This document shows positions 16,315 through 24,997 of a DNA stretch of 42,382 nucleotides, in pieces. Each line of letters starts with the position of its first letter. Within the stretch, counting starts at the first letter, position 1. The translations under genes were made by a program, and so were the position numbers. Source of the stretch: an uncultured Lewinella sp. (lineage in GTDB: Bacteria; Bacteroidota; Bacteroidia; Chitinophagales; Saprospiraceae); the NCBI GenBank assembly GCA_913057785.1, contig CAJXPD010000058.1, positions 1-42,382 on the forward strand, written 5' to 3'. The notes beneath the pieces are model-generated. The model was not told the origin of the DNA, ran no database searches, and saw only the letters and a program-made list of their open reading frames with translations.

Positions 16315-17508
16315 ATGATAGAGACAAAAAAAGATTTAAAAACCTTCCGAACGGAAGTTGCCAATTGGCTGAAAGAAAATTATCCTGCCAGTTTGTATGA
16401 ACCACCAAAGAGTTACGAGGATATCTATTGGGGGGGGCGAAATCAAGATAATATACCTGAAGACCTATTACTATGGTTTAAGGCATGTTATGACAAAGGT
16501 TGGGTGGTACCACATTGGGAGAAAAAGTATGGCGGCGGCGGACTGACATTAAAAGAGTCTACCATCATAGCTGAAGAAATGTCAAAAATTGGAGCAAGAG
16601 CGCCATTGGAAAGTTTTGGTGTTTCAATGCTTGGACCAGCTCTTTTGAAATTTGGTTCAGAGGAACAAAAGATGAAATACCTGAATGAAATTACAAGCGG
16701 AAAAATTCGCTGGGTGCAAGGATATAGTGAGCCTGGCGCAGGAAGTGACTTAGCAGGTTTACAAACCAAAGCAGAAGATAAGGGTGACCATTATTTGGTG
16801 AACGGACAAAAAATATGGACCTCCTTTGGTGATAAGGGAGATTGGATTTTCGCCTTGGTGCGTACACACCCTGACCGCCCTAAACATCACGGCATCAGCT
16901 TTTTACTAATTGATATGGCAACAGAGGGGGTTTCCACCCGCCCTATAAAACTGATTAGCGGTTCCTCTCCTTTTGCAGAGACTTTTTTTGATAATGTAAA
17001 AGTGCCAAAAGAAAACCTGGTGGGTGCCGAAGGTGGAGGTTGGACCATCGCCAAATATCTATTAACGCACGAACGGCAAATGATTGGCGGAGTTGGAGGT
17101 GCCAATAAACCAACTCCATTGACTCAAATCGCTGCAGAAAAGGTGGGCCTAACCAATAGTATTCTAACTGACACATTACTTCGTTCAAAAATCATGAATT
17201 TTGAAATGAACGAAGCCCTACTCGAAATGACCATTGAACGTGCAATTGACGAAGCCAAAGCTGGTAATGACGCTGGGGCACTTTCATCCCTATTCAAATA
17301 CGTGGCGACTGAACAAAATAAAACCCGGTACGAACTGAAAATGGAGATGGAAGGCTTTGGCGGTTTAGAATGGGAAAGTGAAGCTTCCAATAACGGAGCA
17401 TTAGCTCGGGAGTTTTTAAGAACCAAAGCAAATACGATCGAAGGTGGAACTTCAGAAGTTATGTTGAATATTATTTCGAAAAGAATCCTGGGATTGCCGA
17501 ATAGGTAG
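16315..17508 (+). CDS. Acyl-CoA dehydrogenase, catalytic subunit candidate
   Basis: A 397-residue FAD-dependent acyl-CoA dehydrogenase introducing a 2,3-double bond into an acyl-CoA. WVQGYSEPGAGSDLAGLQT (about 133-151) binds FAD, and IEGGTSEVMLNIISKRILGLP closes the protein. In place of the usual Y-E-G-T the motif is E-G-G-T, one residue displaced. Glu253 in LLTHERQMIGG corresponds to the alternative catalytic position on helix G used by isovaleryl-CoA dehydrogenase, so it is a good base candidate. It is paired with a second, shorter dehydrogenase 133 bases downstream. That arrangement resembles the two-gene heterotetramers FadE28/FadE29 of mycobacterial steroid side-chain oxidation. Confidence 0.92.
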   Translation: MIETKKDLKTFRTEVANWLKENYPASLYEPPKSYEDIYWGGRNQDNIPEDLLLWFKACYDKGWVVPHWEKKYGGGGLTLKESTIIAEEMSKIGARAPLESFGVSMLGPALLKFGSEEQKMKYLNEITSGKIRWVQGYSEPGAGSDLAGLQTKAEDKGDHYLVNGQKIWTSFGDKGDWIFALVRTHPDRPKHHGISFLLIDMATEGVSTRPIKLISGSSPFAETFFDNVKVPKENLVGAEGGGWTIAKYLLTHERQMIGGVGGANKPTPLTQIAAEKVGLTNSILTDTLLRSKIMNFEMNEALLEMTIERAIDEAKAGNDAGALSSLFKYVATEQNKTRYELKMEMEGFGGLEWESEASNNGALAREFLRTKANTIEGGTSEVMLNIISKRILGLPNR

Positions 17509-17630
17509 AAGCCAGACCGCCGTGCTGTCAGACCACTTTGTTGTCAGATTGCCTTTGGCCACCAAATTCAATTAATTACAACGTCATGAGTCCGACCTCT
17601 GAGTAAGAAATGGTCTGACTTCTGACCTTC
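17507..17630. repeat. Intergenic repeat element B
   Basis: It begins AGAAGCCAGACCGCCGTGCT at the stop codon of the upstream gene and ends GGTCTGACTTCTGACCTTC just before the leader of the next gene. It holds two further TGTCAGA modules and a GATTGCCTTTGGCC core shared with element D. It separates the two acyl-CoA dehydrogenase genes. Confidence 0.7.
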
Positions 17631-17641
17631 AAAAAATAAAA

Positions 17642-18763
17642 ATGGCACTAGTTATAAACGAAGAGCAACAAATGCTCAAATCATCAGCAAAGGAGTTTTT
17701 GAAAGAAAGGAGCCCCATCGCACAGCTTCGACGTCTTCGGGATATGAAGGATGCTATAGGGTATGACAAGACTCTTTGGACAGAAATGGCGAATATAGGC
17801 TGGGTAGCTTTAAATATTCCCGTTGCTTATGGAGGCTTAGATTTCGGATATACGGGGCTTGGGCAGGTTTTGGAAGAAACGGGTCGAACCTTAACGGCCT
17901 CTCCATTAGTATCCACTGTTTTATTGAGTGCCACAGCTATCAATTTAGGAGGAAACTTGCTGCAAAAAGAAGCGGTCTTACCCTATATAGCAGCGGGAGA
18001 TTTAATCATTGCTTTTGCCTTGGAAGAAGGGAGGCATCATCACCCAACTAGAATTTCGACAACTGCCTCCGGTAAAAAAGGGGGGTACTTATTGAACGGG
18101 AAAAAGGTAGCAGTGATGGATGGGCATGTGGCAGATAAATTAATTGTGGCAGCAGATACGGATGATGGAGTAGAATTGTTTTTGGTGGACGGGAAGACAG
18201 AAGGCATCACGACAGAAAGAGTTATTTCGATGGATAGTCGAAATTATGCTTCTATCCAATTTGATAATGTATTCGTTTCTGAGCGTGCAAAATTGGCGAA
18301 GTACGAAAGTGGGGCTGCTCTCTTGGAAAGAACTTTAGATATTGGGCGTATTGGTTTGGCAGCGGAAATGTTAGGTGGTATTCAGGAAGCATTTGACCGC
18401 ACCGTTGCTTACCTGAAAGAAAGAGAACAATTTGGCGTAAAAATCGGCTCTTTTCAAGCCCTACAACATCGGGCGGCACATCTGTTTTGTGAAATTGAAT
18501 TGTGTAAATCTATCGTTATCAAAGCATTAAAGGCTATTGATAATGAGAGTGATGATTTGCCGAGGCTGGCAAGTTTAGCGAAAGCCAAATTGGGACAAAC
18601 CTATCAATTGGTGAGCAATGAGAGTATCCTAATGTTTGGCGGAATCGGAATGACGGATGAGGAGGAAATTGGATTTTTCATCAAACGCGCTAGAGTAGTA
18701 CAACGGCTACTAGGTGACTCAAATTATCATTTGGATAGATTGGCAAGGATGAAAGGAATTTAA
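17642..18763 (+). CDS. Acyl-CoA dehydrogenase-like protein, probably a non-catalytic partner
   Basis: A 373-residue protein of the acyl-CoA dehydrogenase fold. The N-terminal helical domain and the VAYGGLDFGYTGLGQVLEE segment (about 61-79) are clear, as is FGGIGMTDEEEIGFFIKRARVVQRLLGD at the C-terminus. Neither possible catalytic glutamate is found. The helix G position carries Gly235 (TLDIGRIGLA) and the C-terminal E-G-T motif is absent. This is the pattern of the inactive half of heteromeric dehydrogenases, where one subunit carries the base and the other helps bind FAD or substrate. Its partner would be the gene just upstream. Five to ten bases separate it from the DUF2147 gene that follows. 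Confidence 0.88.
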   Translation: MALVINEEQQMLKSSAKEFLKERSPIAQLRRLRDMKDAIGYDKTLWTEMANIGWVALNIPVAYGGLDFGYTGLGQVLEETGRTLTASPLVSTVLLSATAINLGGNLLQKEAVLPYIAAGDLIIAFALEEGRHHHPTRISTTASGKKGGYLLNGKKVAVMDGHVADKLIVAADTDDGVELFLVDGKTEGITTERVISMDSRNYASIQFDNVFVSERAKLAKYESGAALLERTLDIGRIGLAAEMLGGIQEAFDRTVAYLKEREQFGVKIGSFQALQHRAAHLFCEIELCKSIVIKALKAIDNESDDLPRLASLAKAKLGQTYQLVSNESILMFGGIGMTDEEEIGFFIKRARVVQRLLGDSNYHLDRLARMKGI

Positions 18764-18773
18764 GAAGATGTTT

Positions 18774-19130
18774 ATGAAAAATGCAAGTGTCATTATTATC
18801 GCTCTTTTCTTTTCTGTTAACCTTTCTGCGCAGGAAGCACTAGCAGGGATCTGGTTAACGGGTGAACAGAATACAAAGATCGAAACCTACCAAAAAGATG
18901 GAAAATGGTATGGGAAAATAATCTCTTCCGATAACCCCAAAGCCAAGATTGGGACAGATATCCTAAGGGAGTTTAAAAAAGAAAAAGGACAGTGGGAAGG
19001 GAAGATTTTCGCTGCTAAGCGAGGGAAAATCTTGGATGCGAAAATTATACCTGAAGAAGACGCATTGCAGATATCCGTTTCGGCAGGAATTTTTAAAAGG
19101 AATTTGAAATGGAAAAAACTTAATGACTAG
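18774..19130 (+). CDS. DUF2147-family exported protein (first copy)
   Basis: A small secreted protein of about 118 residues with a signal peptide ending near LSAQ. The mature part shows the DUF2147 pattern: GIWLTGEQNTKIETYQKDG, WYGKI, DILREFKK and a final beta strand. The family is predicted to be a small lipocalin-like beta barrel in the periplasm and its function is not established. An earlier ATG at 18768 is in frame. The ATG at 18774 is favoured because AAGAAG is then correctly spaced and the paralogue at 31313 starts M-K-N at the same place. It sits tightly between catabolic genes. Confidence 0.85.
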   Translation: MKNASVIIIALFFSVNLSAQEALAGIWLTGEQNTKIETYQKDGKWYGKIISSDNPKAKIGTDILREFKKEKGQWEGKIFAAKRGKILDAKIIPEEDALQISVSAGIFKRNLKWKKLND

Positions 19131-20184
19131 CAGCATGAAAAAAGGCATTCGTTTAATTCTATTAATGACAGCATTGTTTTTTGCAATAGGCTGGTTAGCA
19201 ACGACTTTACTTCCTGGTAATTTTGTGCCCTTTATGCTCAACCAACAATTGAAGCGACAGTTGGCGGTAGCTGAAAAGAGTAGTGAAATATTAAAAGACA
19301 AAGAAAGCATACGAGTGTATACGGTCGGAACTGCATCACCCATGCCAGGCGAGCGGATTCAAACCGGCAATGCAGTTATTGTCAACGGGCATTTTTTCAT
19401 GTTCGATGTGGGTGATGGTATCGTGCAAAAAGCGGAAAACATGGGCTTACCGCTCAATCGCTTGGATGGCATCTTTATTACCCATTGGCATTCCGACCAT
19501 ATGATGGATTTACCAAGTTTAATTAGTCGTTCTTGGCTATTGGGGCGGACAAATGATTTGCATCTCTATGGTCCCGACGGAACAGACACTATTAATCAGG
19601 CCATTGATCAATTTTTGCATATTGAAAATCGGCATCGAGTGGACCACCATGGCCGTGAAACGATGGATGTTTCAAAAGCGAGAGCTATTGCTCATGAATT
19701 TAAAAATGTCCAAGGAGGCAAAGAAATCATCTATCAACAAGATGGAATTAAGATTACAGCATTCGACGTTGATCATGCACCTATAGAACCTGCTGTTGGT
19801 TATGCCATCGAATACAAGGGAAAAAAAGTGGTTATCAGCGGTGATACTAAGAAGAATGAGTTGGTTTTGGAAATGGCTCAAAATGCGGATTTATTGCTGC
19901 ATGAAGTGATCCTAAATTCTCTCCTGAAACAAATGGAAGCAAGATTGAAGGAAGAAGGCATGATCAGAAATGAAAAAATCATCCATGATATTCAAGACTA
20001 CCACACTCCACCTGCCGAAGTGGCCGAAATCGCCTCCAGAGCTAATGTCAAAAGGTTGGTCTTGCACCATTTCGCACCACCTCCAGATTTTCGAATAGTC
20101 AAAAATCTATATAAAAAAGAACTGTCCGAATTTGACGGTGAAATTCACTTTGCGAATGATGGGGATGAGTTTGTGATTAAATGA
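19123..20184 (+). CDS. Membrane-anchored metallo-beta-lactamase-fold hydrolase
   Basis: A 353-residue RNase Z/AtsA-like hydrolase with one N-terminal membrane helix (about residues 10-32), so the catalytic domain probably faces the periplasm. The zinc motif is H121-W-H123-S-D125-H126, followed by KVVISGDTKKN and VKRLVLHHFAPP with the remaining ligands. YTVGTASPMPGERIQTGNAV and FDVGDGIVQK mark the nuclease/arylsulfatase branch rather than true beta-lactamases. Some relatives hydrolyse sulfate or phosphate esters; the substrate here is unknown. The ATG overlaps the DUF2147 stop by eight bases; a second ATG at 19135 (MKKGI) is an equally good start. Confidence 0.86.
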   Translation: MTSSMKKGIRLILLMTALFFAIGWLATTLLPGNFVPFMLNQQLKRQLAVAEKSSEILKDKESIRVYTVGTASPMPGERIQTGNAVIVNGHFFMFDVGDGIVQKAENMGLPLNRLDGIFITHWHSDHMMDLPSLISRSWLLGRTNDLHLYGPDGTDTINQAIDQFLHIENRHRVDHHGRETMDVSKARAIAHEFKNVQGGKEIIYQQDGIKITAFDVDHAPIEPAVGYAIEYKGKKVVISGDTKKNELVLEMAQNADLLLHEVILNSLLKQMEARLKEEGMIRNEKIIHDIQDYHTPPAEVAEIASRANVKRLVLHHFAPPPDFRIVKNLYKKELSEFDGEIHFANDGDEFVIK

Positions 20185-20282
20185 GAGGTCAGAAGTCAGA
20201 TCGCTGCGCTTTGCTCGCTGTCAGAGGTCAGACCAATTAATTGTATCTGACCTCTGACAGTCTGAAGGACGGCCTGACTTCT
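20184..20282. repeat. Intergenic repeat element C, with a perfect 15-bp stem
   Basis: It opens AGAGGTCAGAAGTCAGATC at the stop codon and ends GGCCTGACTTCT. Inside, CTGTCAGAGGTCAGA (20218-20232) pairs perfectly with TCTGACCTCTGACAG (20246-20260) around a 13-base loop. The outer arms (AGAAGTCAG and CTGACTTCT) are also inverted, giving a nested hairpin. Confidence 0.75.
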
Positions 20283-20294
20283 AAAAAACAATAA

Positions 20295-21272
20295 ATGAAA
20301 AATACAACCCAACAATTCTTAAAAGACACAGGTGCACAAGTCCCGATCGTTTGTGGACCAATGTATCCAGGCTCTAATCCAGAACTTATTGCTGCGGTTT
20401 CAGATGCGGGAGGCTTTGGGGTCGTTCAGCCGGTGGCTTTGACTTCGCTATATGGCCATGATTTTCGGGAAGGACTGCAATTGATAAAAAAACTAACCAA
20501 CAAACCATTTGGAGTCAACTTTACCATTTTCGGCGGTGCAAATAAGAAGTACCACGAGCAGATGAAAAAGTGGATGGAAATTTCCATTGAAGAAGGCGTG
20601 AAATTCTTTCTGACTTCTTTAGGAAAACCTCATGCAATTGTCAAAATAGCAAAGCAGCACGATATCAAAGTATACCATGATGTGCCAAATAAGAAAGTAG
20701 CTTTAGCTATGCGAGATGCAGGAGTCGATGGATTGAATTGTATCAATTGGAGAGGTGGTGGGCAGACAGGTATTCAATCCGCGGAACAATTCATGGAGGA
20801 ACTGCATAACATTGAAATTCCGTTGATTTGTGCGGGTGGAATCGGTAATGCAGATGATTTGCAAAAGGTCTTAGACATGGGGTATGCAGGGGCACAATTG
20901 GGCACTCGATTTTTGGCGACTCATGAATGTAAAGTGACCAATAGTTATAAACAGGCAATTGTAGATTCTACCGAAGAAGACATTGTTTGGACGAATAAAA
21001 TCGCGGGGAATAATTCTTCTGTTATTAAAACCCCTGACATCATGCGAGGTGGTTTGCGAACAGGACCGATTATAAGCTATATGCTCAAAAAAAGGAAGTT
21101 GAAAAGATATGCTCGGATGTATTTGATGAGTCGTGGAATTAAAAATTATAGTAAAACAGCTTTTGATGATTCTGTTCAGTTTTGGCAAGCAGGGAAAGGC
21201 GTTGGGAATATTAAATCGGTGGAGTCTGTGGCGGATGTGGTGAAGGAATTTGCAGGAGTTGCTGCGCTTTAA
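20295..21272 (+). CDS. Nitronate monooxygenase-family flavoenzyme (second copy, altered active site)
   Basis: A 325-residue FMN TIM-barrel protein of the same family as the enzyme at 11133 but only distantly similar. PIVCGPMYPGSNPELIAAVSDAGGFG, KPFGVNFT, CAGGIGNADDL and AQLGTRFLATHE keep the flavin site. The conserved active-site G-G-H-x-G is changed to G-G-Q157-T-G, so the histidine used as base by nitronate monooxygenases is missing. The protein is therefore unlikely to be a nitronate monooxygenase and may carry out a different flavin reaction. It follows repeat C and is the last clear catabolic gene before the membrane oxygenase. Confidence 0.86.
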   Translation: MKNTTQQFLKDTGAQVPIVCGPMYPGSNPELIAAVSDAGGFGVVQPVALTSLYGHDFREGLQLIKKLTNKPFGVNFTIFGGANKKYHEQMKKWMEISIEEGVKFFLTSLGKPHAIVKIAKQHDIKVYHDVPNKKVALAMRDAGVDGLNCINWRGGGQTGIQSAEQFMEELHNIEIPLICAGGIGNADDLQKVLDMGYAGAQLGTRFLATHECKVTNSYKQAIVDSTEEDIVWTNKIAGNNSSVIKTPDIMRGGLRTGPIISYMLKKRKLKRYARMYLMSRGIKNYSKTAFDDSVQFWQAGKGVGNIKSVESVADVVKEFAGVAAL

Positions 21273-21336
21273 GTTGTAGCAAACTGACATACAATATTAG
21301 AGCATAGCTCGCACCGAAACAATAATTAGTCAAAAA

Positions 21337-21570
21337 ATGACTCTACAAGACTACAAACTAGATGATAGGTTGGATAATTATAGGGTAGATGCTGTTGTAG
21401 TGGATATTGAAACGGGAGTCGAAAAGGCATGCTGCAATACGGGAACTAGGTTTTCTGCCAATATGCTCTGGGGGGCAGGGTATCATCGAGATGCCTATAT
21501 GGGAAGCGGGCTTAGTGGAGACTTGGTTCGGATTTTTGTAAAGGAGAAGCAGGTTCGGGTAATGGTTTGA
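21337..21570 (+). CDS. Small hypothetical protein (doubtful)
   Basis: An open frame of 77 codons in the 350-base gap between the flavoenzyme and the membrane oxygenase. The peptide is soluble, with two adjacent cysteines (residues 29-30) and a glycine-rich C-terminal half. No family is recognised and there is no good ribosome-binding site. If it is not a gene, the gap at 21273-21624 otherwise holds only a weak TGTCAACG/GTCAGACC-like remnant of the intergenic repeats near 21575-21610. Confidence 0.35.
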   Translation: MTLQDYKLDDRLDNYRVDAVVVDIETGVEKACCNTGTRFSANMLWGAGYHRDAYMGSGLSGDLVRIFVKEKQVRVMV

Positions 21571-21624
21571 TTGTTGTCTGTCAACGTGTTATAGGGACAA
21601 TCAGACCATCTTAATATTTTGTGT

Positions 21625-23520
21625 ATGAGTATAGCCACTAATAATCTAAAGGTCCGAGAGGTCATCAATCAAGTCGTAAATGACCCTCGATATAAGTCTG
21701 TTTCGGCTGTGCCACTCATTTCTATTCCTCAAATAGGATTACTATTATTTACCTTAACCTTAATTGTCGGGGGCATTTATTTAGCCTCCATTGATGTCAC
21801 GCTATGGTTAGTTTATCCAATTGTAATATTTGGGTTTTATACTTCTTTTACGACCTTACATGATGCCACCCACAGAGCCTTATCTTCCAACAAATATTTG
21901 AATGATTGCTTAGGTACTGTCGCAGGAAATCTTCAGTTCCCTTTCATCACAACAGCTGTCTATCGATATATCCATCTGACTCACCATAGATATGTTGGGG
22001 ACAAGGACTTAGACCCAGATGAAGCTATGGTAGGAATACCAACCAACTATTTCCCAATTGGATATTTAGCACTGTTTATTTATGACTATTTCGCATTTAG
22101 TTGGTTGGTTACAAAAGCCTGGGATAGGACGCCTATAAAAGTAAGAAGGGGTTTTAAAGTAGCGCTTATTGGCAACGTGGTATTTAACATCATTATGTTT
22201 ACCAGTCCACATTGGTATGAGTATTTAGTTTGGTACCTTATCCCCAATCGTTTAGGAGTTGCTGTGACCTCTTATCTTTTTGCACACTTACCACATCCTG
22301 AAGGAGTGCATTGGCATGAACACCCTTTTCAGGCAACCTATAGTCTTACAGGGAATCAATTGATAAAGACAGCACTCTGGGGACAATCGAGTCATGCCAT
22401 CCATCATTTCTTACCGCACGTACCTTGGTACAAATATTACAAAGCATGGGATTTGGCAAATGGAATTTTTCGAAAACAGAATATTCCTAAGCGAGCCGTC
22501 TTTTCATTTCCCGACCCTAATTTTAAGGAAAGAATCATCAAAAGTGGGGTTATTGACCATGGAGATAAAACGATGACTGCTAAAGTAGTTGCTATTTTAG
22601 ATGTTGCCAAAAACACCAAAAGCTATGTCTTTGAACCAATTGAGAACGAAGCATTTCCTCCCTTTACCCCAGGGGCACATATTCATATTTATTTACCAAG
22701 TGGAAAGGTACGCTCCTATTCCTTAGTCAATCCTTCCTATGAAAAGAACAGATACCAGATTGCAGTAAAATTGGAAATAAATGGCCGAGGCGGTTCAAAA
22801 GAAATGCACGAAAATATTTCGCTTGGAACAGCCTTAAAAATATCTACGCCCAAAAATAATTTTGTCCTCTATGAAAATGTTCAAAAATATCTTTTGATAG
22901 CCGGAGGCATAGGAATTACACCTATGATTTCGATGGCACACAAGCTAACGGAATTAGATAAGCATTTTGAATTTCATATTTGCGCAAAGGAAGAAGCCTT
23001 TATACCTTTTCAGTATGAACTCCAGAATTGGTCTTTTTCTCCTAATATAGAGATCCACCTCGACAAGGACAATAAATCTTCTATTGATATATCCAAGGTT
23101 TTGGCAAAGCCAGATGATAATTCGCTAATTTATATTTGTGGTCCTACAGGGTTTATTAAGTGGGTGAAGAAGGAGGGTCTAAATCAGGGCTGGAAATTGG
23201 ACCAAATCAAAGAAGAGTTGTTTGCAACTGACCATTCTGTTTCAACAGCCGCAAAGCCTTTTGAAGTTGTATTGAATAAAAGTGGAAAGATTATTTCAGT
23301 TGACAAAGACTCCACAATTATTGATGTCCTCCTTATGAATAATATCAAAGTGGATTATACCTGCCTCCAAGGAACTTGTGGTACTTGCATTACTCCCGTG
23401 ATTGAAGGAGATATTGATCATAGAGATGCGATATTAAGTGAAACGGAAAAAATGGCTTGTAATAAAATATGTCTTTGTGTTTCCAGAGCGAAAAATGACA
23501 AAATTATATTAGATCTGTAG
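21625..23520 (+). CDS. Fatty acid desaturase/hydroxylase fused to a VanB-type reductase and ferredoxin
   Basis: A 631-residue three-part enzyme. Residues 1 to about 300 form a membrane di-iron desaturase/hydroxylase domain with several hydrophobic helices and the histidine boxes H79-D-A-T-H83, H117-L-T-H120-H121 and H257-A-I-H260-H261. Residues about 315-530 are a flavin/NAD reductase with RSYSL (363-367), GGIGITPM (427-434) and CGPTG (505-509). Residues 545-631 are a plant-type 2Fe-2S ferredoxin with C580-x4-C585-x2-C588 and a last Cys at 618. It could thus take electrons from NAD(P)H to its own di-iron site and oxidise a lipid in the membrane. The ATG at 21625 is chosen; an in-frame TTG two codons earlier is unlikely. 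The serine hydrolase gene follows after four bases. Confidence 0.9.
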   Translation: MSIATNNLKVREVINQVVNDPRYKSVSAVPLISIPQIGLLLFTLTLIVGGIYLASIDVTLWLVYPIVIFGFYTSFTTLHDATHRALSSNKYLNDCLGTVAGNLQFPFITTAVYRYIHLTHHRYVGDKDLDPDEAMVGIPTNYFPIGYLALFIYDYFAFSWLVTKAWDRTPIKVRRGFKVALIGNVVFNIIMFTSPHWYEYLVWYLIPNRLGVAVTSYLFAHLPHPEGVHWHEHPFQATYSLTGNQLIKTALWGQSSHAIHHFLPHVPWYKYYKAWDLANGIFRKQNIPKRAVFSFPDPNFKERIIKSGVIDHGDKTMTAKVVAILDVAKNTKSYVFEPIENEAFPPFTPGAHIHIYLPSGKVRSYSLVNPSYEKNRYQIAVKLEINGRGGSKEMHENISLGTALKISTPKNNFVLYENVQKYLLIAGGIGITPMISMAHKLTELDKHFEFHICAKEEAFIPFQYELQNWSFSPNIEIHLDKDNKSSIDISKVLAKPDDNSLIYICGPTGFIKWVKKEGLNQGWKLDQIKEELFATDHSVSTAAKPFEVVLNKSGKIISVDKDSTIIDVLLMNNIKVDYTCLQGTCGTCITPVIEGDIDHRDAILSETEKMACNKICLCVSRAKNDKIILDL

Positions 23521-23524
23521 AACC

Positions 23525-24922
23525 ATGCTAAAAAGAAAAACCATAATACGCGTCTTCGGAGTCCTCCTCTTAGGCGCTTTCATTTTTATATTAAAATTTT
23601 CATGGGATATTGGTCGCATTGCTTCTGGTATGATTTCCCATACACTTTGTACCAATGTTTTGATTTTGGGTCGTAGTCAAACGGAAGTAGAAGCTAACGA
23701 CTTAAGTCGTATTCAAAGAGAAAATGCGGTTTCCGAAATCAATTACGAAGAACAAACCGTCACTACCACTTTCGGTTTTGGCCCTTTCGGAAATTCCAGT
23801 ACCGCTGTTTATAGACCCGGTTGTGGGTGTGGCGTAAGAGGAGATATTTCTATTGAGGCAATTAAAAAACAGTCCAACCCCAAATACAAAGAGCTGTCAG
23901 ATAAAACCCAACAGAAATGGCAAAATGTTAATGATACCCTAACTGGGGTAGATTATCCTGCTTTGAATAGGATTGTGAATGGAGCCTTTGATGATACAAT
24001 TAATATCGAAGGAGGGAAGAATACAAGAGCAGTTTTAGTGCATTATAAGGGCAACCTAATTGCCGAAAAGTATGGTGAGGGATTTCACGGTGATTTCCCG
24101 CTTCGAGGAATGTCTATGACCAAAAGCATAATTAGTGCTTTAGCAGGTGTTTTGGTGCATCAAGGCAAATTAGATATTCAAGCAACCACAGGTTTGCCAG
24201 CTTACGAAAATGCTAAGGATGCTCGAAAGGATATTACTATTAACCAAATCCTAAAAATGACCGCAGGCTACGATTACGATGAAGCCTATGAAAGTGACCC
24301 AAGGAATTTGCTCAATAAGATGCTGATGACCCAGGGTGATATGGCGGATTTTGCAGATGATGTTCCTTTACGAGCAGCCCCTGGTGAAACTTGGGATTAT
24401 CAAACGGTTCACTCTGTTCTACTTTCAAAAATTGTCAGAAATCATGCCGGTTCTTTTAACGATTACATGAAATTAGTACACGAAGATTTCTTTGACAGAG
24501 TAGGGATGCATCATAGTTTTCTCCAAGCTGATGCTTCAGGAACATTTACAGGAGGGGCTTTTGCCTATGCTTCGCCGAGAGATTGGATGCGCTTTGGTTT
24601 ACTGTATTTGAATGATGGACTGAATGAAAATGGTGAAAGAATTTTATCCGAAGATTGGGTGAAATATACCAATACCCCTTCTGAAGCCTCTCTAAATAGA
24701 AAAGGGTATGGCGCACAATTTTGGCTGAATGCTAAAAGCAAGAATCAATGGATTCCCAATGCACCCGAGGATATGTTTGCCGCTAAAGGACATTATGGGC
24801 AATATGTGGTGATTATTCCTTCGCTGGATCTGGTGATTGTTCGTTTGGGACAAACTTATAATACGGCAGCTTTTGATGTGGATGAATTTATTTTGGGCAT
24901 TTTTGATAGTATTATAGGTTGA
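23525..24922 (+). CDS. Serine hydrolase of the beta-lactamase/esterase (CubicO, NylB) type
   Basis: A 465-residue hydrolase with an N-terminal membrane anchor (about residues 8-26) and a periplasmic catalytic domain of the class C beta-lactamase fold. The nucleophile motif S197-M-T-K200 (RGMSMTKSI) is present, and WDYQTVHSVLL supplies the tyrosine. AAKGHYGQYVVIIP near the C-terminus takes the place of the third motif. The closest named type is 6-aminohexanoate-dimer hydrolase/esterase, so ester or amide hydrolysis is likely. About 130 residues precede the catalytic core and include a CGCG segment at 100-103. It is the last gene of the operon and faces the convergent LytTR gene. Confidence 0.87.
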   Translation: MLKRKTIIRVFGVLLLGAFIFILKFSWDIGRIASGMISHTLCTNVLILGRSQTEVEANDLSRIQRENAVSEINYEEQTVTTTFGFGPFGNSSTAVYRPGCGCGVRGDISIEAIKKQSNPKYKELSDKTQQKWQNVNDTLTGVDYPALNRIVNGAFDDTINIEGGKNTRAVLVHYKGNLIAEKYGEGFHGDFPLRGMSMTKSIISALAGVLVHQGKLDIQATTGLPAYENAKDARKDITINQILKMTAGYDYDEAYESDPRNLLNKMLMTQGDMADFADDVPLRAAPGETWDYQTVHSVLLSKIVRNHAGSFNDYMKLVHEDFFDRVGMHHSFLQADASGTFTGGAFAYASPRDWMRFGLLYLNDGLNENGERILSEDWVKYTNTPSEASLNRKGYGAQFWLNAKSKNQWIPNAPEDMFAAKGHYGQYVVIIPSLDLVIVRLGQTYNTAAFDVDEFILGIFDSIIG

Positions 24923-24997
24923 TCATATGCCTGCTTATTGGTTAATTTCATGTAGGCCAAACATCAAATACTTTTATAAAGTAGAAGCCTTCGCAGC

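Noticed and set aside
24969..24983. TACTTT-TAT-AAAGTA as terminator between the convergent genes at 24922 and 24998
   Set aside because: The stem is only six A/T-rich pairs with a three-base loop, too weak to support a terminator call.
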